Below, piece after piece: positions 1 through 12,966 of a stretch of DNA of 64,000 nucleotides (the stretch's first letter is position 1; every line of letters begins with the position of its first letter). The position numbers and the translations under genes are program-made. This stretch comes from Pocillopora verrucosa (lineage: Eukaryota > Cnidaria > Anthozoa > Scleractinia > Pocilloporidae), in NCBI RefSeq assembly GCF_036669915.1, contig NC_089315.1, positions 514,503-578,502 on the forward strand, in the 5' to 3' direction. The notes beneath the pieces were generated by a model. It was given only the letters and a program-made list of their open reading frames with translations, did no database searches and had not been told where the DNA came from.

Positions 1-660
1 GGGACATGAACCTGTTCCATGCGCTCAGTTAGGGCCTGTCTGCATGGATGTGAGGGACCCCAGGTAGGTAAGGTAACCCTCCTGGCCGTGGTCGAAAAAT
101 AGCCCGCGTTTACATACAATCCTACAACCTCAGGATGCCGCGGTGAAGTTAAGGAGTTGACGATGTCATTACGGCGACGTGTGGTAAAACGTTGCCGAAA
201 AGACGTAATTTTTTCTTCGAAGATTTTCGCCAATAGCTCGATGCGTTAACCGTTTCAGACGGTACAACGTCTTCATTTCGGTACATGTGAATGTATAGTT
301 GAGTTCAATGTAAAAACGTGACTCAATCGCTGTCGAGGTTTCAGTGCTAACAGGACGTAAAAATTGGTGTTTTAACGTTTAGACTTTGCATGGGACGGCT
401 AGAAAATGTACGAAAAATTTAACACACTCGTATTTTGTTATTTTTTTCTCATTTGATGTTAGTGTAACACGAACGCCTCCCCGGCTGACAAGGTTACCCT
501 ACCCATCAGGCCGGGCAACCCGCCTAGGTGGGTCACCCCACCTATCACGTAAACATGCTCAGGATAAAATGAGAGATTATATGGACAGGCGGGTTACCTC
601 ACCTTCCTGGTGTCCCCCACCTCCATGTAAACAGGTCCTTAATAAAACAAGGTGCGATAG
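1..660. repeat. Inverted-repeat transposable element, probably non-autonomous
   Basis: The left end (about 25-95) and the right end (about 575-650) carry the same diverged sequence in opposite orientation. The left has a cctgtctgcatgga-type start followed by gaccccaggtaggtaaggtaac. The right, reverse complemented, has cctgtttacatgga followed by gacaccaggaaggtgaggtaac. Further related inverted blocks lie at about 480-560. The open frame at 386-802 runs across these repeats and is not a gene. The element may extend left of the window. It sits downstream of the GTF3C5 stop. Confidence 0.6.
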
Positions 661-1041
661 TAACCAGCGCGACAGTAAAAAACGCGTTATTTTCTCGACT
701 CGACTCAACCCTCTCTCGTTTTTCGCCCTTCCGTTACTTTTACGCCGTTTAGCATCGTGTTCCGTTTTGCTAACTGAATGCCTGGCACAGGTTAGGTTTT
801 AAAAATCGAACACAAAGAAAGATACAACACAAATTTTTGGGTTGTTGCCTCTGGCGCTGAGTATTGTTCTTAATCAGAACGAAACCTTACATTAGTAGTT
901 TTACACAAAAACACCGAAAAGGAAGGTAAACTAAAAAGTTTTAAGGATTGGCCAAGGATGGGCCAAGGATAGAGAAGAATGACACCGATCGATTATAGTG
1001 AACTCCGATTGCTCTAGATGATAAACGGTCACGTATCTCAT

Positions 1042-4000
1042 TTAATCGTCTCCTTCACCATAGTCATCAAAAATATCGTACGCCTCAATATCATCGTCCT
1101 GTTCAAGCATTTGCAAGTAGTTTTGAACGCCTTCGTGTCCTGCCCACTCCTCTCCTATGAGTTCTAATTGAGAAGCCGATGCCTCCGTTCCGTCCCCCAG
1201 CTGTTCCTGTTTAAGTCTCTCAGCTAGTTCAGTAGTCCGTTGGTAAAGAATGGATCTGATCTGATCACTTGTGCCTGGTAAACACCAACCATCACGCTCG
1301 TGACACTCCTCTTCCTAGAGAACAAATAAAAAAAACCCATCTTTTCACAAACGTTATCACTTAAAAACACGCACGCGGAAGAATACACACACATGCACCT
1401 TTTGCAGTAGCCAATTTTAACTAAATAGAAATTAAAAGGAATTTTTGCAGCTGAAGAACCTGGTAAGAACAAAGTAGAATCAGACTAAAACCTTGAAAAT
1501 TCTTAGTTTGCAAATGATAAAAATGACTAGTGAAGTACACTATATTCAACGAGTGGAGAATTTGTGACGATTCGCTCCTGACAAAGTAACTACCATGAAA
1601 CAATTAGTATGAGAAAGTGAAACCTGAAAAAATAACTAAGGTGTCAACACGGCTTGTACTTCTACCTTACAGATACCTGTGGGGTGCTATCATCAACAAA
1701 CACAGTTCTTAGTTTACAGTCCTAAATCTACTTGAAGAACCATGCATTCCTTTCCAAGTTTAATACATGTAAGGAACACATGCCAAATATGTTAATAGAA
1801 TGCAGAAAAAGACATCACAATGTATATATGTTTTCCATTAATGCATTAGTAGTTATTGTAGTAATTTACCTGGCCATCATTTCTGCTGAGGAGTCTTTGA
1901 ATCTCTGGGTCATGAAGGTCACATACTTGATAAAACAGCTGTTTCTGTATCGGCATTTTGTTAGGAGTAAAGACATATGGTAAATCTGGTTCTTGATTTT
2001 GCTTCTCCTCTGCTTTTTTCTCACTGTCCACCATAACAACTTCTTTAGCCAAAGTTCCCTGCACGCTGTTAGTTCTTCTGACCAAATTTGGAAGAACATA
2101 TTTGCTTAAACTTCTCTTTGCTTTGATTGGAAGATTTTTAGCCCCTTTCCTGCTACCAACACGGAAGTCAAGCATCTGATAACTGTTAGAGGCAAAAATT
2201 TTAGACATGGAAAACAAAATAAAGTTTTAATAACATTTTCAATAAGTCTGCAAACTTACTTATGAAGTTCAACATATTCATATTTCTATCCTCACTGTTA
2301 AAACAAACTTTTGTTGAAATTGTTCTTGAGAAATGTTATTTGATGAGATTATCAGGAAGTTAGCAACTACTGGTAGTTCAAAATGACTGAAACTGATATC
2401 TGCCATTTGAACCCAGAATGGCGAGCAGACCACCATTTTGAATTGCCCTCTTGTGGAAATCTCTCAACACTGGAAATGTTGTACAATAATGATAAACAAA
2501 CTCTACTGCCCATCATTGAATGAAAAAAGAAAAACAAGGAAGACGTAGTAAATTTTTATCACATTTTTTGTTCTTATATATATATTCTTTAAGTTTTTGC
2601 TTTTTCGTTTTCGCTCTTCTATGACAAATAACATACTAGTATATTCAAATACTAGTATATTCAAATTTCTGCATGAAAATATCTGAGTGTGCATAATTTA
2701 CTGCATCACCTAGAGACAATAATATTATTCAGCTGAATTGTTTATGCAAATTTAACTTACATTTTGGCACTGGGGTCTTTCCGTGGATCATATCCAATTC
2801 GCGTCCACAAAGTCCTCCATGGTCCATTAAGCCAATAATAAGCTGTGCAGGCCAGCAGTTGTTTTAGTCTTTCTTGTGATGCACTTGTTATGTGGCATTG
2901 TAATGCTGAGCGGGACCAAATAGGCCTGTTGGCAAACAGTTTCTTTGTGACATCCACAAGACCATCTTTTGGCCGATTTGCAATTTCTTCTGCTTTAGGA
3001 TTTGCAGCAGTGGGAACTTCATGGGTATTAAAATTGATGGCAATTGCATAAACTGGTCTTCTACTTCTCGCTCTTGTTCCAACCAAGCTGGAAACCAGGT
3101 AATAACAATTTTAAAGAATGCTAGCTACTTTCAGTAATGATTGACAAGAGCACAAAACAAAATCAAACAAACAAAATGAAATCAAAGACAAGAATATTTA
3201 CTGGAAACAAGGAGTTTTATAGATCTGTTTTGAATATCTTTACTCCCCAGGCCTCAAAAGTAATTCCCCCCTACTACCTGCCCTTCATTTCCTACAAAAC
3301 CAGTTCAATGAATTTGTTGTTGTGTAAAATAATACCCCCTTGCTTGATATTTTTCTTAATTCTTGTCACATTATAGTTTTTTGGTAATGTGAGGAGAAGC
3401 TGTTTCCTGATCACTTATCAATCTTTGTGGTGAAAGGTTTTCTTAAAGTCAAGTTTATTTGTGTAAGTAGGTAAGCCTTTATACAGGCCTAGTGGCCCAT
3501 GGGCGCGGCACTTAACTCCGGTTTCATTAGCATGAAGCAGCTAGGAGTATTGCTACTCCCCTGTGGATGGGATACTAGTCCATCGCAGGGTTACCCTCAG
3601 CATATTTGCTGGTACCCATTTGTACACCTGGGTGAAGAGAAGCACTGTGAGAGTAAAGTGTCTTGCCTAAGAACACAACACAATGACCCCAGCTAGGGCT
3701 CAAACCCAGACCACTCAATCTGGAGTCAAGTGCGCTAACCATGAGGCCACCACGCCTCCAGGTTAAGATCACAAAATGTCTACCTCTACCTTTCTTCATC
3801 CTTTTCATTTCCTTGATCAGTTTTATTGCCTCGTGGTGCAGACTCTGCATTGTAGTTGTAGTTTATTGGATGATCAAACCTTGTAAACACTGGAGGTTGT
3901 AAATGATAAGGGACATCTTGATTTAATACAGCTCCATCAGTGACTTGTTTCAAGACATCAGGCAAGTCAGGAACAAGGTATTGAAAATCAGCCATAACTT

Positions 4001-5822
4001 CAAACCTAAAAATAAACAGGTACCAGATGTAACATAAAAAGAGCTTGTTTCTGTGGAACTTATATACCACTAACTTTCAGCATCAAATCCAAGTATAACA
4101 TTATACCTATCAATCAACTGTTGAACCTAAGAATTTAAAATGTTACTAATATACTGTGGTTCAAAACCTTCTCATGAGGCTGAGTTAATCTGTAGTCCAA
4201 AGAGTACTAAAAGTTGCACATTAAAAGTACTGGATCTTTCTGTGGCTTTTTGGAAGATTTCAAACAACTCACAAGAAGAGACATGAAACACCTTGAGATC
4301 TTTTTCCCCTTTAATTTAAGCAAGTCTTGATAAAAATGATTGATATGGCTTATCATATACCACATTTCCAGAAAAAAGATTTTGAGTTTCCAAGAACAAA
4401 CTGACTCAGATTTCCGTAACCAGTAACCAAATGTCCTTTCTGAGGACTTTTGTGAAACTCAAGTAGCAGCTTTGCATGTCAACAAATGGAAGATTTTGCT
4501 GAGAAATAAAATGATCAGTTAAGCAAGTGTTACAAATTAAGGGGATTAAATTTAATGATCATTTTCTGAAGTTTAACATGGAAAAATCCATTTGAAGCCA
4601 TTTTATCCTGAATTGCTTTATGTTATTCTCTGGTGGGTGCTTTACTGAGATAGCCACCTACTTCAAATCTTATTGAAAGCACTGATAAATATAAGGTATT
4701 ATAAAATGGTTCATCAGTTTTTACAGTCTGTCATTGGAATTACCATATGGTTATAGGAATAATTAAACTTAAGTATTGTCTTTTGGCACACAGTTATGAT
4801 GGCAGGTATCCACCCTTCTCTCTATCTAGGCCAATGGAATTGCCAACAAAGATCACCCTTTACAGGAGTGGCTGGGCAGGAAGAAGGGGAAGGAGGGAGT
4901 GGAACATGGAACACTAACACACCAAGTCTTACCAAATGAGAAACTAAAGTATCTTAAGGTTGATAAATATTAATACCAAGTACATAGAGTATTTTTGTAT
5001 AGAAACTAGTGTCTTCATGCCTAATACTAAAAATTCATGATGCAAGAGATAATTTTCACCATTAGGGTGATAAGAAAATATTACTTGTAAAACCTATACC
5101 TAGGAGAAAAACAAGACCCAAGAGCCTATGGGACTACAGGTCTGTTTTAGAATAGTATGGCAGGGTTATACAGAAATCTTTCAGTGTTTCCTTACCCGGT
5201 AATTTTAACCTTGGTCAAACGTACATTTACCTACCTACGGTGGAATCCTTGTAATTAAGAATTCAGTAGGGAATTAACTATCTCTTCTTCACAAAACAAT
5301 AAGTGATTAACAGCACCATATCCAAATTATTTGGTAGTTAAATTCAGCCCAGATTCCGTTTTCCTAACACCGCTTTCCCATATTGGTAAAGTGTATACCA
5401 TACATTATCAAGTTGATATACACTTACTTGAATGAATTTCCAACTATCCCCAATATCTCCTGTTCATATTTCACTACTTCCGTCTCACCGTTTCCTCGTT
5501 GTTGCTTTTTCTTTCGCCGTTTCACTCTCAGTAGTAAGTTTGCAGTAGCATACCGATCACCACACAATGAATGAGCGTAAGGATCTTCAGGACGAAATGA
5601 CAATTCTAATCGTCGCGTAGGAATTGAGTAAGTCCTTGACACTGCTTCCTCACCTCCTAGGGTTTCAAGCATGTGATTTTCATCTTTTATAAAACCTGGA
5701 TATTCTATTCCGACGAATTTGACTTGATTTACTGTGATCTGCCCATTGTTTGAGGAAGAAAGATCTCCAGTTGCAGGGTTCTCTGAGATTCCTACGCTTT
5801 CCGCCATTTTGTTTGTTCTCAA
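1042..5822 (-). CDS. GTF3C5: General transcription factor 3C subunit 5 (TFIIIC 63 kDa subunit)
   Basis: TFIIIC subunit that helps bind the internal A-box region of tRNA and related promoters and recruits TFIIIB and RNA polymerase III in the nucleus. Five coding exons on the minus strand: 5822-5428, 4005-3790, 3087-2761, 2182-1870 and 1314-1042, all with GT/AG borders and phases that close to 507 aa (human about 519). Recognisable blocks are EYPGFIKDENHMLETLGGEE and RLELSFRPEDPYAHSLC near the N-terminus, then ADFQYL, NRPIWSRSAL, NGPWRTLWTRIGYDPRKDP, YQMLDFR, QLFYQVCDL and ERDGWCLP. The C-terminus is a strongly acidic tail ending GEGDD, as in other animals. A second in-frame Met at 5807 (MAES) may be the real start, giving 502 aa. 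The gene is head-to-head with QTRT1. Intron 2 holds a SINE. Confidence 0.95.
3490..3760 (-). repeat. tRNA-derived SINE in GTF3C5 intron 2
   Basis: Read on the minus strand, the element starts near 3760 with a tRNA-like head. It has an A-box-like TGGCCTCATGG and, about 40 bases later, a B-box-like GGTTTGAGCCC. The body continues with a conserved central segment (gacactttactctcacag, then gatggactagtatcccatcc). A related but more decayed copy lies at about 9730-10030. The open frames at 3499-3696 (+) and 3575-3850 (-) mostly reflect this repeat. Confidence 0.7.
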
Positions 5823-6133
5823 ACTCTCAACCGCTGATTATAAATACTGGGGACGTAGATGATTTTTAAAAAATAAATAAAGAAGAGGCGGGGGAGGGCT
5901 GGGAAAGCCGGGATAGGGAATGTGTTCGTTTTAGTTACATTTGAAAGCTTCAATATGTTTGGAAATTTATTTAAGCAGTACCATATGATTTATAAGACGA
6001 TTCTATGCAATCAAAAGAAGATCAGTCGATTGCAGTTAACAAATTATTTCACTTCGGTCCAAAACCAACAAACATAGCTTACCCCTCCCCTACCGGTGTT
6101 TTATATTACTACCAGTCAGCGGTCTAAATCAAC
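5823..6133. promoter_or_regulatory. Shared intergenic promoter region of GTF3C5 and QTRT1
   Basis: Only 311 bp separate the first Met codons of two divergent housekeeping genes, so this spacer must contain the 5' UTRs and core promoters of both. I see no confident TATA box placed for either gene. A GC-rich run (gaagaggcgggggagggc, about 5882) could be an Sp1-type site. That it works as a bidirectional promoter is inference from layout. Confidence 0.55.
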
Positions 6134-9100
6134 ATGGCGGACGAGAAGTGCCTTGAAACGTGTGCCTTGAGTTACAAAGTTATAGCAGAATGCTCCACAA
6201 CAAAGGCTCGAACTGCTATTCTAACTTTGCCACATTATGAAGTAAAAACTCCAGTATTTATGCCTGTAGGAACTCAGGGAACAATGAAGGGTTTGACCTC
6301 TAAACAACTTACAGAGCTGGACTGTCAGATTATTCTTGGGAACACGTACCACCTTGGAATGAGACCGGTAGAGAGAACAAGAGATCAGGAGCATTTTAAT
6401 TGCATTATTATACGGTTCTAGCTCTTAAAAATCAGTTCATGAGATAAATTTTAACACACAGGGCACAGAGATATTGGAAAAAGCCGGGGGACTACATGGA
6501 TTTATGAATTGGAAGAGAGCCTTATTAACGGTAAGTTGCCTGCCAAAATATTAATATTGCCTGAGTCGAAACACGCTTTAAGAGAAAAGAACAGTAATTG
6601 TTTCGAGTGGTTAACAAATTATTATTTACTTGTTTCCAACATAAAGGACAGTGGTGGATTTCAGATGGTATCTTTATTGAAATTAGCTGAAATTACTGAG
6701 GTAAGCCACTCCGGTCTTACAACCCTTTTTACTTCTGTTTCTCCCTGACTCATTTTCGCACAAGTGTTCTCCTTGTCAAATTTAAATATTGTCATTGAAA
6801 TTTCTTCCCAGCCAACAATTTTTCTTGGACTTACCATCTGAAGTTGGTCAGTACAAAATGCAGACTGTAGACCAGGTACAAAATGCAGACTAGGTAAAAA
6901 ATGCAGACTGAGAATTTAAACTGTTTTTTCCATCTGATACATGATAAAATGGCATCTCACAACTTACCGAGTGTCACAGAATTTTTTTTTCAAGGAATGT
7001 CTTTCACAATCATTTGCATTATTACAAGTGGAATTTTGTAACATGGTACATACACTGATTTTTACATATTAATATTTGTGGAGTTACCAAACAGATGAGA
7101 GATAAACAAATGGCCCATCAATCAGTGAGTGTACACCCCTGAATTTTGAAAATAAACCAAATTGAAGAAACAGTTTTGATCATGGTCTGCATTTTTGTCA
7201 TCAAGATGAACACATATTGGTTAAAAAGATGATGAGTATGGAACGCGTGCAAAGCTTTCAATTGTTTCTCAAAAATTGCGCCTGTTAATTATTCAATTCT
7301 GACATCTTGCATGTGAAGTGAAAAGACTATATGAAGACTTGAAATTCTATTAAGAACAATTGTGTCTGCTTAGTGAAAAACTGAAAACAACAGCCACTTT
7401 GTTATAAAACAAAATATACAAGGAAAAAGGCAAGGAATATTCCATAATAGTGCAAATGATTGTGAAAGGTGATCGCGGAAAAGGGATTGTGTGACACTTG
7501 GTAAGTTGTAAGATGACATATTATTACATATCAGACAAAAAAACAGTTTAAATTCTCAGTGTGTACTTTGCAACCAGTCTGCATTTTGTATGCAGTCTTA
7601 ATTTTGTACTGACTGCATCTGAAGTAGAGGAAGAAACAAATTGAGCTGATTGAAATACCTAAAATAAAGAGAAAAATCTGAACCCCCCATAAACGGAGAC
7701 GGATTTTACCAGTAAAGATTTATATGTGCACACAGAGATTCCTTTAATTTCTTTTTCAAAGGAAGGTGTTAAGTTCCAGTCTCCCCATGATGGTAAAGAA
7801 ATGCTACTTACCCCTGAGAAGTCAACTGAGATCCAGAATTCCATAGGAGCTGATATCATAATGCAGCTGGATGATGTGGTCAGCAGTACTACAACAGGTA
7901 ACCTGAATCAGTATGGCAACCTTGGCAATCTGCTTACAATCTCTTTCAAAGATTTGTCATTTTCAGCCTGACTGTTCAATGGCAAATATAGCAGATACTT
8001 AATATGCTCATAACTGAGCTATCTTTAATGAAAATGTATCTAAGAGTATGAAAAAGAATGAAATGGAAGTGGAGTTGATGCACAGTGGTAAATGTAATCC
8101 TACAACCAGTGACAACTAGAGGATAAGACCTTTTGAATCATAATTACGAATATTTTTGTGAAGCCCCTGTAGATGATTCCAGTAACAATAGCATCAATAA
8201 GAGATGTTGTTTGTACCAGGAAGGTAAATAGATTAGCCTGCTAGTTGGTATGGTAGGGTTATTACTCGTTAGGTCAACTTTTTACAAACATCTTTGCTTT
8301 ACTCAAATCTTCAAAAAGGAGAGAAATGAGAGAAAACTTATAGGATCCTATATTTCAACCATGAACTAAATTCTGTTCATTTTACCATTGAATCATTAAG
8401 ACAGATCAAATAAATACAGATTGAACAATATTTATCCTGATGCCAAAATGAACTAGTGACCCCAGATTTGGACAAGAGTAGAACTTAAAAAGTCCCTTAC
8501 CATCCCAAAAAGTAAATCTTATCCTATCTTATAGAAATGTTTCAGTCAATCCTTTGGCTAAAATCCAATCATTGCCTCTGTAGGTCCAAGAGTTGAAGAG
8601 GCCATGTTGCGCTCAATCCGATGGTTGGACAGATGTATATCAGCCCATGCTAAGCCAACACAGCAAAACCTTTTTGCAATAATACAGGGAGGATTAGATC
8701 CAGAACTTAGAAAGACTTGTATAAGAGGTACTTTGTTTTACAAGCATCATCCATCATCAGTTCATCTGATTTATCTATTAATCCTAACCATTACAATTTC
8801 CTCAAATGTTATTGGAGCATTAGCTGCTTTAATTTTCACTAATAAGTCCATTCAGTTGTAATCAGACTGTTGGCTGTAATCAGACACTGGTAATTGGACA
8901 GTTGGAGCTTCCAATCAAACTGAGTCCACTCAGCTAAATTTACCAATCACAGAATTTATCACAATAACCATTATGATAGCAACAACCACTTTTCCTGAAG
9001 AACTACTGGGGAATTTCCAAAATGGAAGAATTTTTACTATAGACATTATCTCTACTGGAGATGTTTAATTCCTAAATGTATTTGTTTTTTTCAGAAATGG

Positions 9101-12100
9101 TAATGGTGATAATTAATTGGTAACAGGACTTTGTGTCATCTAGTTCTGTCTGCAATCATTTTGATACTTGTGATTGACAAATTGGACTACCACTTGGTGG
9201 ATGTCCGATTTTGTTAATTGCTCATATGATTACAGACCTTATCAATAAAGGGCAAAATTACTGAGCGCTGATTGGTTGAGAGAGAGGGCATTTTTTCTTA
9301 ATCAAGGGCATTTTTAGTAATCAAGAGAGGGCATGATTACCTGTTAATGATTGGCTAATCCGTTGCATAGCAACCGTTCGTTATCTTGAAATTTGTTAAA
9401 AATAGACTGCGCGCATGATTTTCCTTGGTATAAATTTTGCCCTTTATTGATAAACAAGTAATCCCATGAGACCTCGTACTATTAAGGATTAATTGCACTT
9501 GAGTTTTCAAAATTTTCCAAATTGCCCTCGTCGCTTTGCGACTCGGGCAATTTTGGAAAATTTTGAAAACTCTCGTGCAATTAATCCTTAATAGTACTTG
9601 GCCTCATGTGATTACCTATACAAATTTGAGGAAACAAAGTCCCCTCACCATTATTGATTGTATCTGAAGTTTATCTGATTATTTGCAACTTAATTTTGGA
9701 TGAAAAAGAAAGTCTGCCCTTGAGCCTAACTGTCAACATGTTGTCCAAGTTTATCCTGGCTCCCACAGCATAACAGGGCAGTGCAGGGGTAGTGCCACCT
9801 CTTCTGCCTGAGATGCTGCCCCATTGTACATGCAGGTCATAACTTTACCCTTCTATTTTGTCTGGTTCCTCAATATTTCATTGTTACCCATTTGTACTCC
9901 AGGGTAGGGCACTGTGGGTTTATAGTGTCTTGTCTAAGAACACACCAAAATTACTTGGATAGAGCTTGGATCTTGACCTTTCAGCCCTGAGTCCAAGCAG
10001 TTTGGTTAGCTAATCACTGGGCTAATGCAAGTAGCTAAATCATGTAGGAAGTACAGTAACCCATAAGATTGATAAAATTTTGAAATGTTTTCAACAGTTG
10101 CTATATGATCAAATTTATTGAATATTCATTTCTTAGAGATGGTTAAACGTAACACACCTGGTATTGCCATTGGTGGCCTTAGTGGTGGAGAAGAGAAGTC
10201 TTTATTTTGGAAAACTGTTACACTGTGCACAGATCATCTACCAAAGAGCAAACCAAGATATCTTATGGGTGTAGGGTAAGGGTCATGTGCAAAGATTGCT
10301 TGGTGTTCATAAGAAAAAAATTACTGGAAAATCATTCTGGCAATGTATCAAGATTAATTTCCTAATTTTTTCATATTCTGTTTTATAATTATCTCTTTTA
10401 TTTTCTCAAGCTATGCTGTGGATCTTGTAGTTTGCTGTGCTTTGGGAGTTGACATGTTTGACTGTGTCTATCCAACCAGAACAGCAGTAAGTAGAGTGAA
10501 CATACTGTACAGTCAAGCATGACTCAACAGAGTGGAGTATTTAATGTGTTATCGTTAATTTATTCTAATCTAAATAACCTATGTTTTATTTTCTGTAAGA
10601 GTCTTTTAGGTATCTTCTTGAATTTTTTCCATAATAATGATAAGGATATTCTCAATGGAGAACGATCAGTAAACATTTGCTGAGAATATAGGTATCAAAT
10701 TTCATATAAGTTTTGTCCAGTCATTTTGACTTGAAGTGCATTACTTCTAAACTCTGACAAAAAAAAAATTAGATCAATCAGGATAAATAAGATTAAAATA
10801 GTGTTGTAATGGGATCCAGTTTTAAAACATATTTGCTCATTAACCCTGAATCCAGCATCATATGAAGAATGTGCATGCACAGTTGTGCTGTTATTTGATC
10901 ATGCTAAGCCGGTCTCCACCCCTGAGTTTCCTCCTCGCTCTTACCCAGTAATAAAAAATAAATAAATCTTAGGGAGTGTTAAGTGTAATTGTTCAGGGTT
11001 TCTTACTCTCAAAGCCAAATTTGGATTTTTTTGTTTCATACGTCTTGCTCCTACAGTACTTGCCTATAATTTCCCTAAAGGATCTTCAGGATTTTGAGGA
11101 TCCTATCAAGGATTGTAATAGAGAAATATTTATTATGATCTTCAATACTCATGCCAAGATCTTCAAGGGTCTTTCAACCAGAATTTTGAAGATCATTGTA
11201 CTGATAATCCACTCGTAAAGCTACTGACTGATTTTTTTTCTTACAAATCCAGAGATTTGGCACAGCCCTGGTACCTTGGGGTCAACTTCACTTAAAGAAT
11301 AAACAATATGCAACAGACTTTGAACCTATTGACAGAGACTGCAGATGCTTGGCTTGTAAACATCACACCAGGGCTTACATCAACTCTTTGCTAGGCAGAG
11401 AAGAGGTTGCTTGTCATTTGTTGACAATTCATAACATTTATTATCAGGTATGCTGAACAATGACAAATAGTGATATCTTGTAAGCAGGCCCTCATTATTG
11501 GGGCTGCAGCACAACCATTCCTTTGCCTGCAGGAAAGTTTGAGGCCTTTTGCAAAGCAACAAGCAAGAGGTCTGCAATGGGTCTGGAACTGATATTGGTA
11601 CCAGACCCCAGCAAACTCCTCCCGACTAGTCTCAAATCTTCCAGCAGGGGGAAAAACATATATCCTGTCGCACTAACAATGAGGGTTACAAGTGTGTGGG
11701 AGAGATTAAAAGGAAACATATGATGTGACTAGTTGCCAGAACAATGAATTCAAAGTGTTAGAGTGTGGTTCAGGTTTGATTCCTGAACCTTTAATTATAA
11801 ATTGGGTTGATTTTTCTCCTACTCTGAGGGTTCCCTACATGAAATTTTGCTCCCTTTCCAAAAGCCAATGTGATATATAGAGAAATTCCATCAGCTATTC
11901 TTCAGAGTAGGAATAAGAAATGTGTTGGTACAATTTTTAAATTTTAAAAATTTCATTCAGTAAAAATATTCAAGTTTATTTGCTTTGACTTAATTATTTT
12001 GGTTTCTATTTTTTTTCCATTTTGTTTCAGATGAAGTTGATGCATGATATAAGAGGAAGTATCAAGGAGGACAAATTTCCTGAATTTGTGCACAAATTTA

Positions 12101-12273
12101 TGAAAAGGATGTTTCCAGATGAAATTTTTCCTGTCTGGGCCAAAGAAGCTCTTGCTTCTGTCAATATCTTCTTGAAAACTCAGGAAATCATCAAAAGTAA
12201 AGAAGATAAAGTGTGGAATCAAAATGACTCTGCCTCTTCTGGTGAATGTGATTCGTCAACATTAAATCTTTAA
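6134..12273 (+). CDS. QTRT1: Queuine tRNA-ribosyltransferase catalytic subunit 1 (eukaryotic TGT)
   Basis: Catalytic subunit that exchanges guanine 34 for queuine in tRNAs with GUN anticodons (Tyr, His, Asn, Asp), working with QTRT2. Nine coding exons: 6134-6367, 6462-6530, 6647-6700, 7762-7897, 8584-8727, 10137-10275, 10411-10486, 11253-11447 and 12031-12273. All borders are GT/AG and phases close to 429 aa (human 403). Visible motifs: [37 protein letters not shown] with the active-site Asp, [27 protein letters not shown], and [12 protein letters not shown] with the nucleophilic Asp. The zinc site shows as CRCLAC followed by a His in TIHNIYYQ. The C-terminal extension past the catalytic core is poorly conserved and Ser/Asn rich. 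An AATAAA lies at 12275, directly after the stop. Introns contain several repeats. Confidence 0.96.
6835..7630. mobile_element. Non-autonomous DNA transposon (MITE-like) with long terminal inverted repeats
   Basis: In QTRT1 intron 3, the left end (about 6840-6930) reads gtcagtacaaaatgcagact, then repeats of acaaaatgcagact, then gagaatttaaactg. The right end (about 7530-7620) is the reverse complement: cagtttaaattctcag, then agtctgcattttgt, then attttgtactgac. The arms are about 85 bp and imperfect. The interior (about 600 bp) has no coding potential that I can see. Confidence 0.7.
9239..9453. repeat. Small inverted-repeat element in QTRT1 intron 5
   Basis: A perfect 21-bp inverted repeat (ttatcaataaagggcaaaat plus t at 9239-9259, mirrored at 9433-9453) encloses about 170 bp that includes three gagggcat-type short repeats. 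No coding potential. It is followed 24 bp later by an independent hairpin. Confidence 0.65.
9477..9597. repeat. Near-perfect 121-bp hairpin palindrome
   Basis: The left arm begins tactattaaggattaattg and runs into ttttccaaattgccc. The right arm is its reverse complement, separated by a short loop around tcgtcgctttgcgact. Arms are about 50 bp with only one or two mismatches, so the strand could fold into a long stem. A diverged half of the same family lies at about 31085-31175. Confidence 0.75.
9730..10030 (-). repeat. Degenerate SINE related to the copy at 3490-3760
   Basis: Shares ttacccatttgtact-like and gtgtcttgtctaagaacaca-like segments with the SINE at 3490-3760, in the same order. The tRNA-like head near 10025, read on the minus strand, is badly eroded. 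It lies in QTRT1 intron 5. Confidence 0.5.
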
Positions 12274-12966
12274 AAATAAAAATTTGCCCAAAGACATTGT
12301 CAAGTGTGAGTGATGTTTGACAAAGTGAACAACATAAAATACTTTCATGAACTTTGCTCAACATATTAGCAGTAAAAATTACAAAACTAGCTGCAATGGC
12401 CACTTGAAAATACCGAGCATCCCATCCTGGGAAACATAGGCTTGATAGTAGCTGCTGTTTGAGAAAAAAGGCTGTACACCTTCTGTAAAGGTAGAAGGAG
12501 ACTTGTACTAAACTTAAGAGAGTGGTATCAACTTGTGTCCTTTAGATGTGGATGAAGTGTGGCAGTTTTGGGGCTCTTGAGTTACAAGACTTAACTGTTT
12601 AGTGTATTTTAGTGAGGTACAAAAAATGTTCTTTTAACCTTGAAAGCCGCCAGAAGAAAACAGTCTTCTCTATCTTGTAGACATATTTATTGAGGAGCAT
12701 TGAAGGGAAAAATTCTTCAATAGATGTAAAATATGAGGAATTATTTTAAAATACAGTTAGGAATTCAAGTGTATGTAGTTGTAGAACTCTTTAAGGGGCC
12801 ACAAGTGCTGAAGAATTAACCTTGATAGGAGAGTAAATTTCTGCTGCCTGTCTGTTTCTGTTCACCTGTTGTATGATGCAATTTTATCTTTTCCTCAGTC
12901 TTTTAAACAAAGCTGTGATTCACAAGCAGTAAGGCACTGTCATAGGAAACATCATACAGAGATACC

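Noticed and set aside
386-802. 138-codon open frame at the left end
   Set aside because: It runs across the inverted-repeat element and shows no codon character or family motif.
8850-9238. Possible inverted-repeat element (tgtaatcaga ... atatgattacag)
   Set aside because: Only weak, short inverted similarity between the ends; not enough to define an element.
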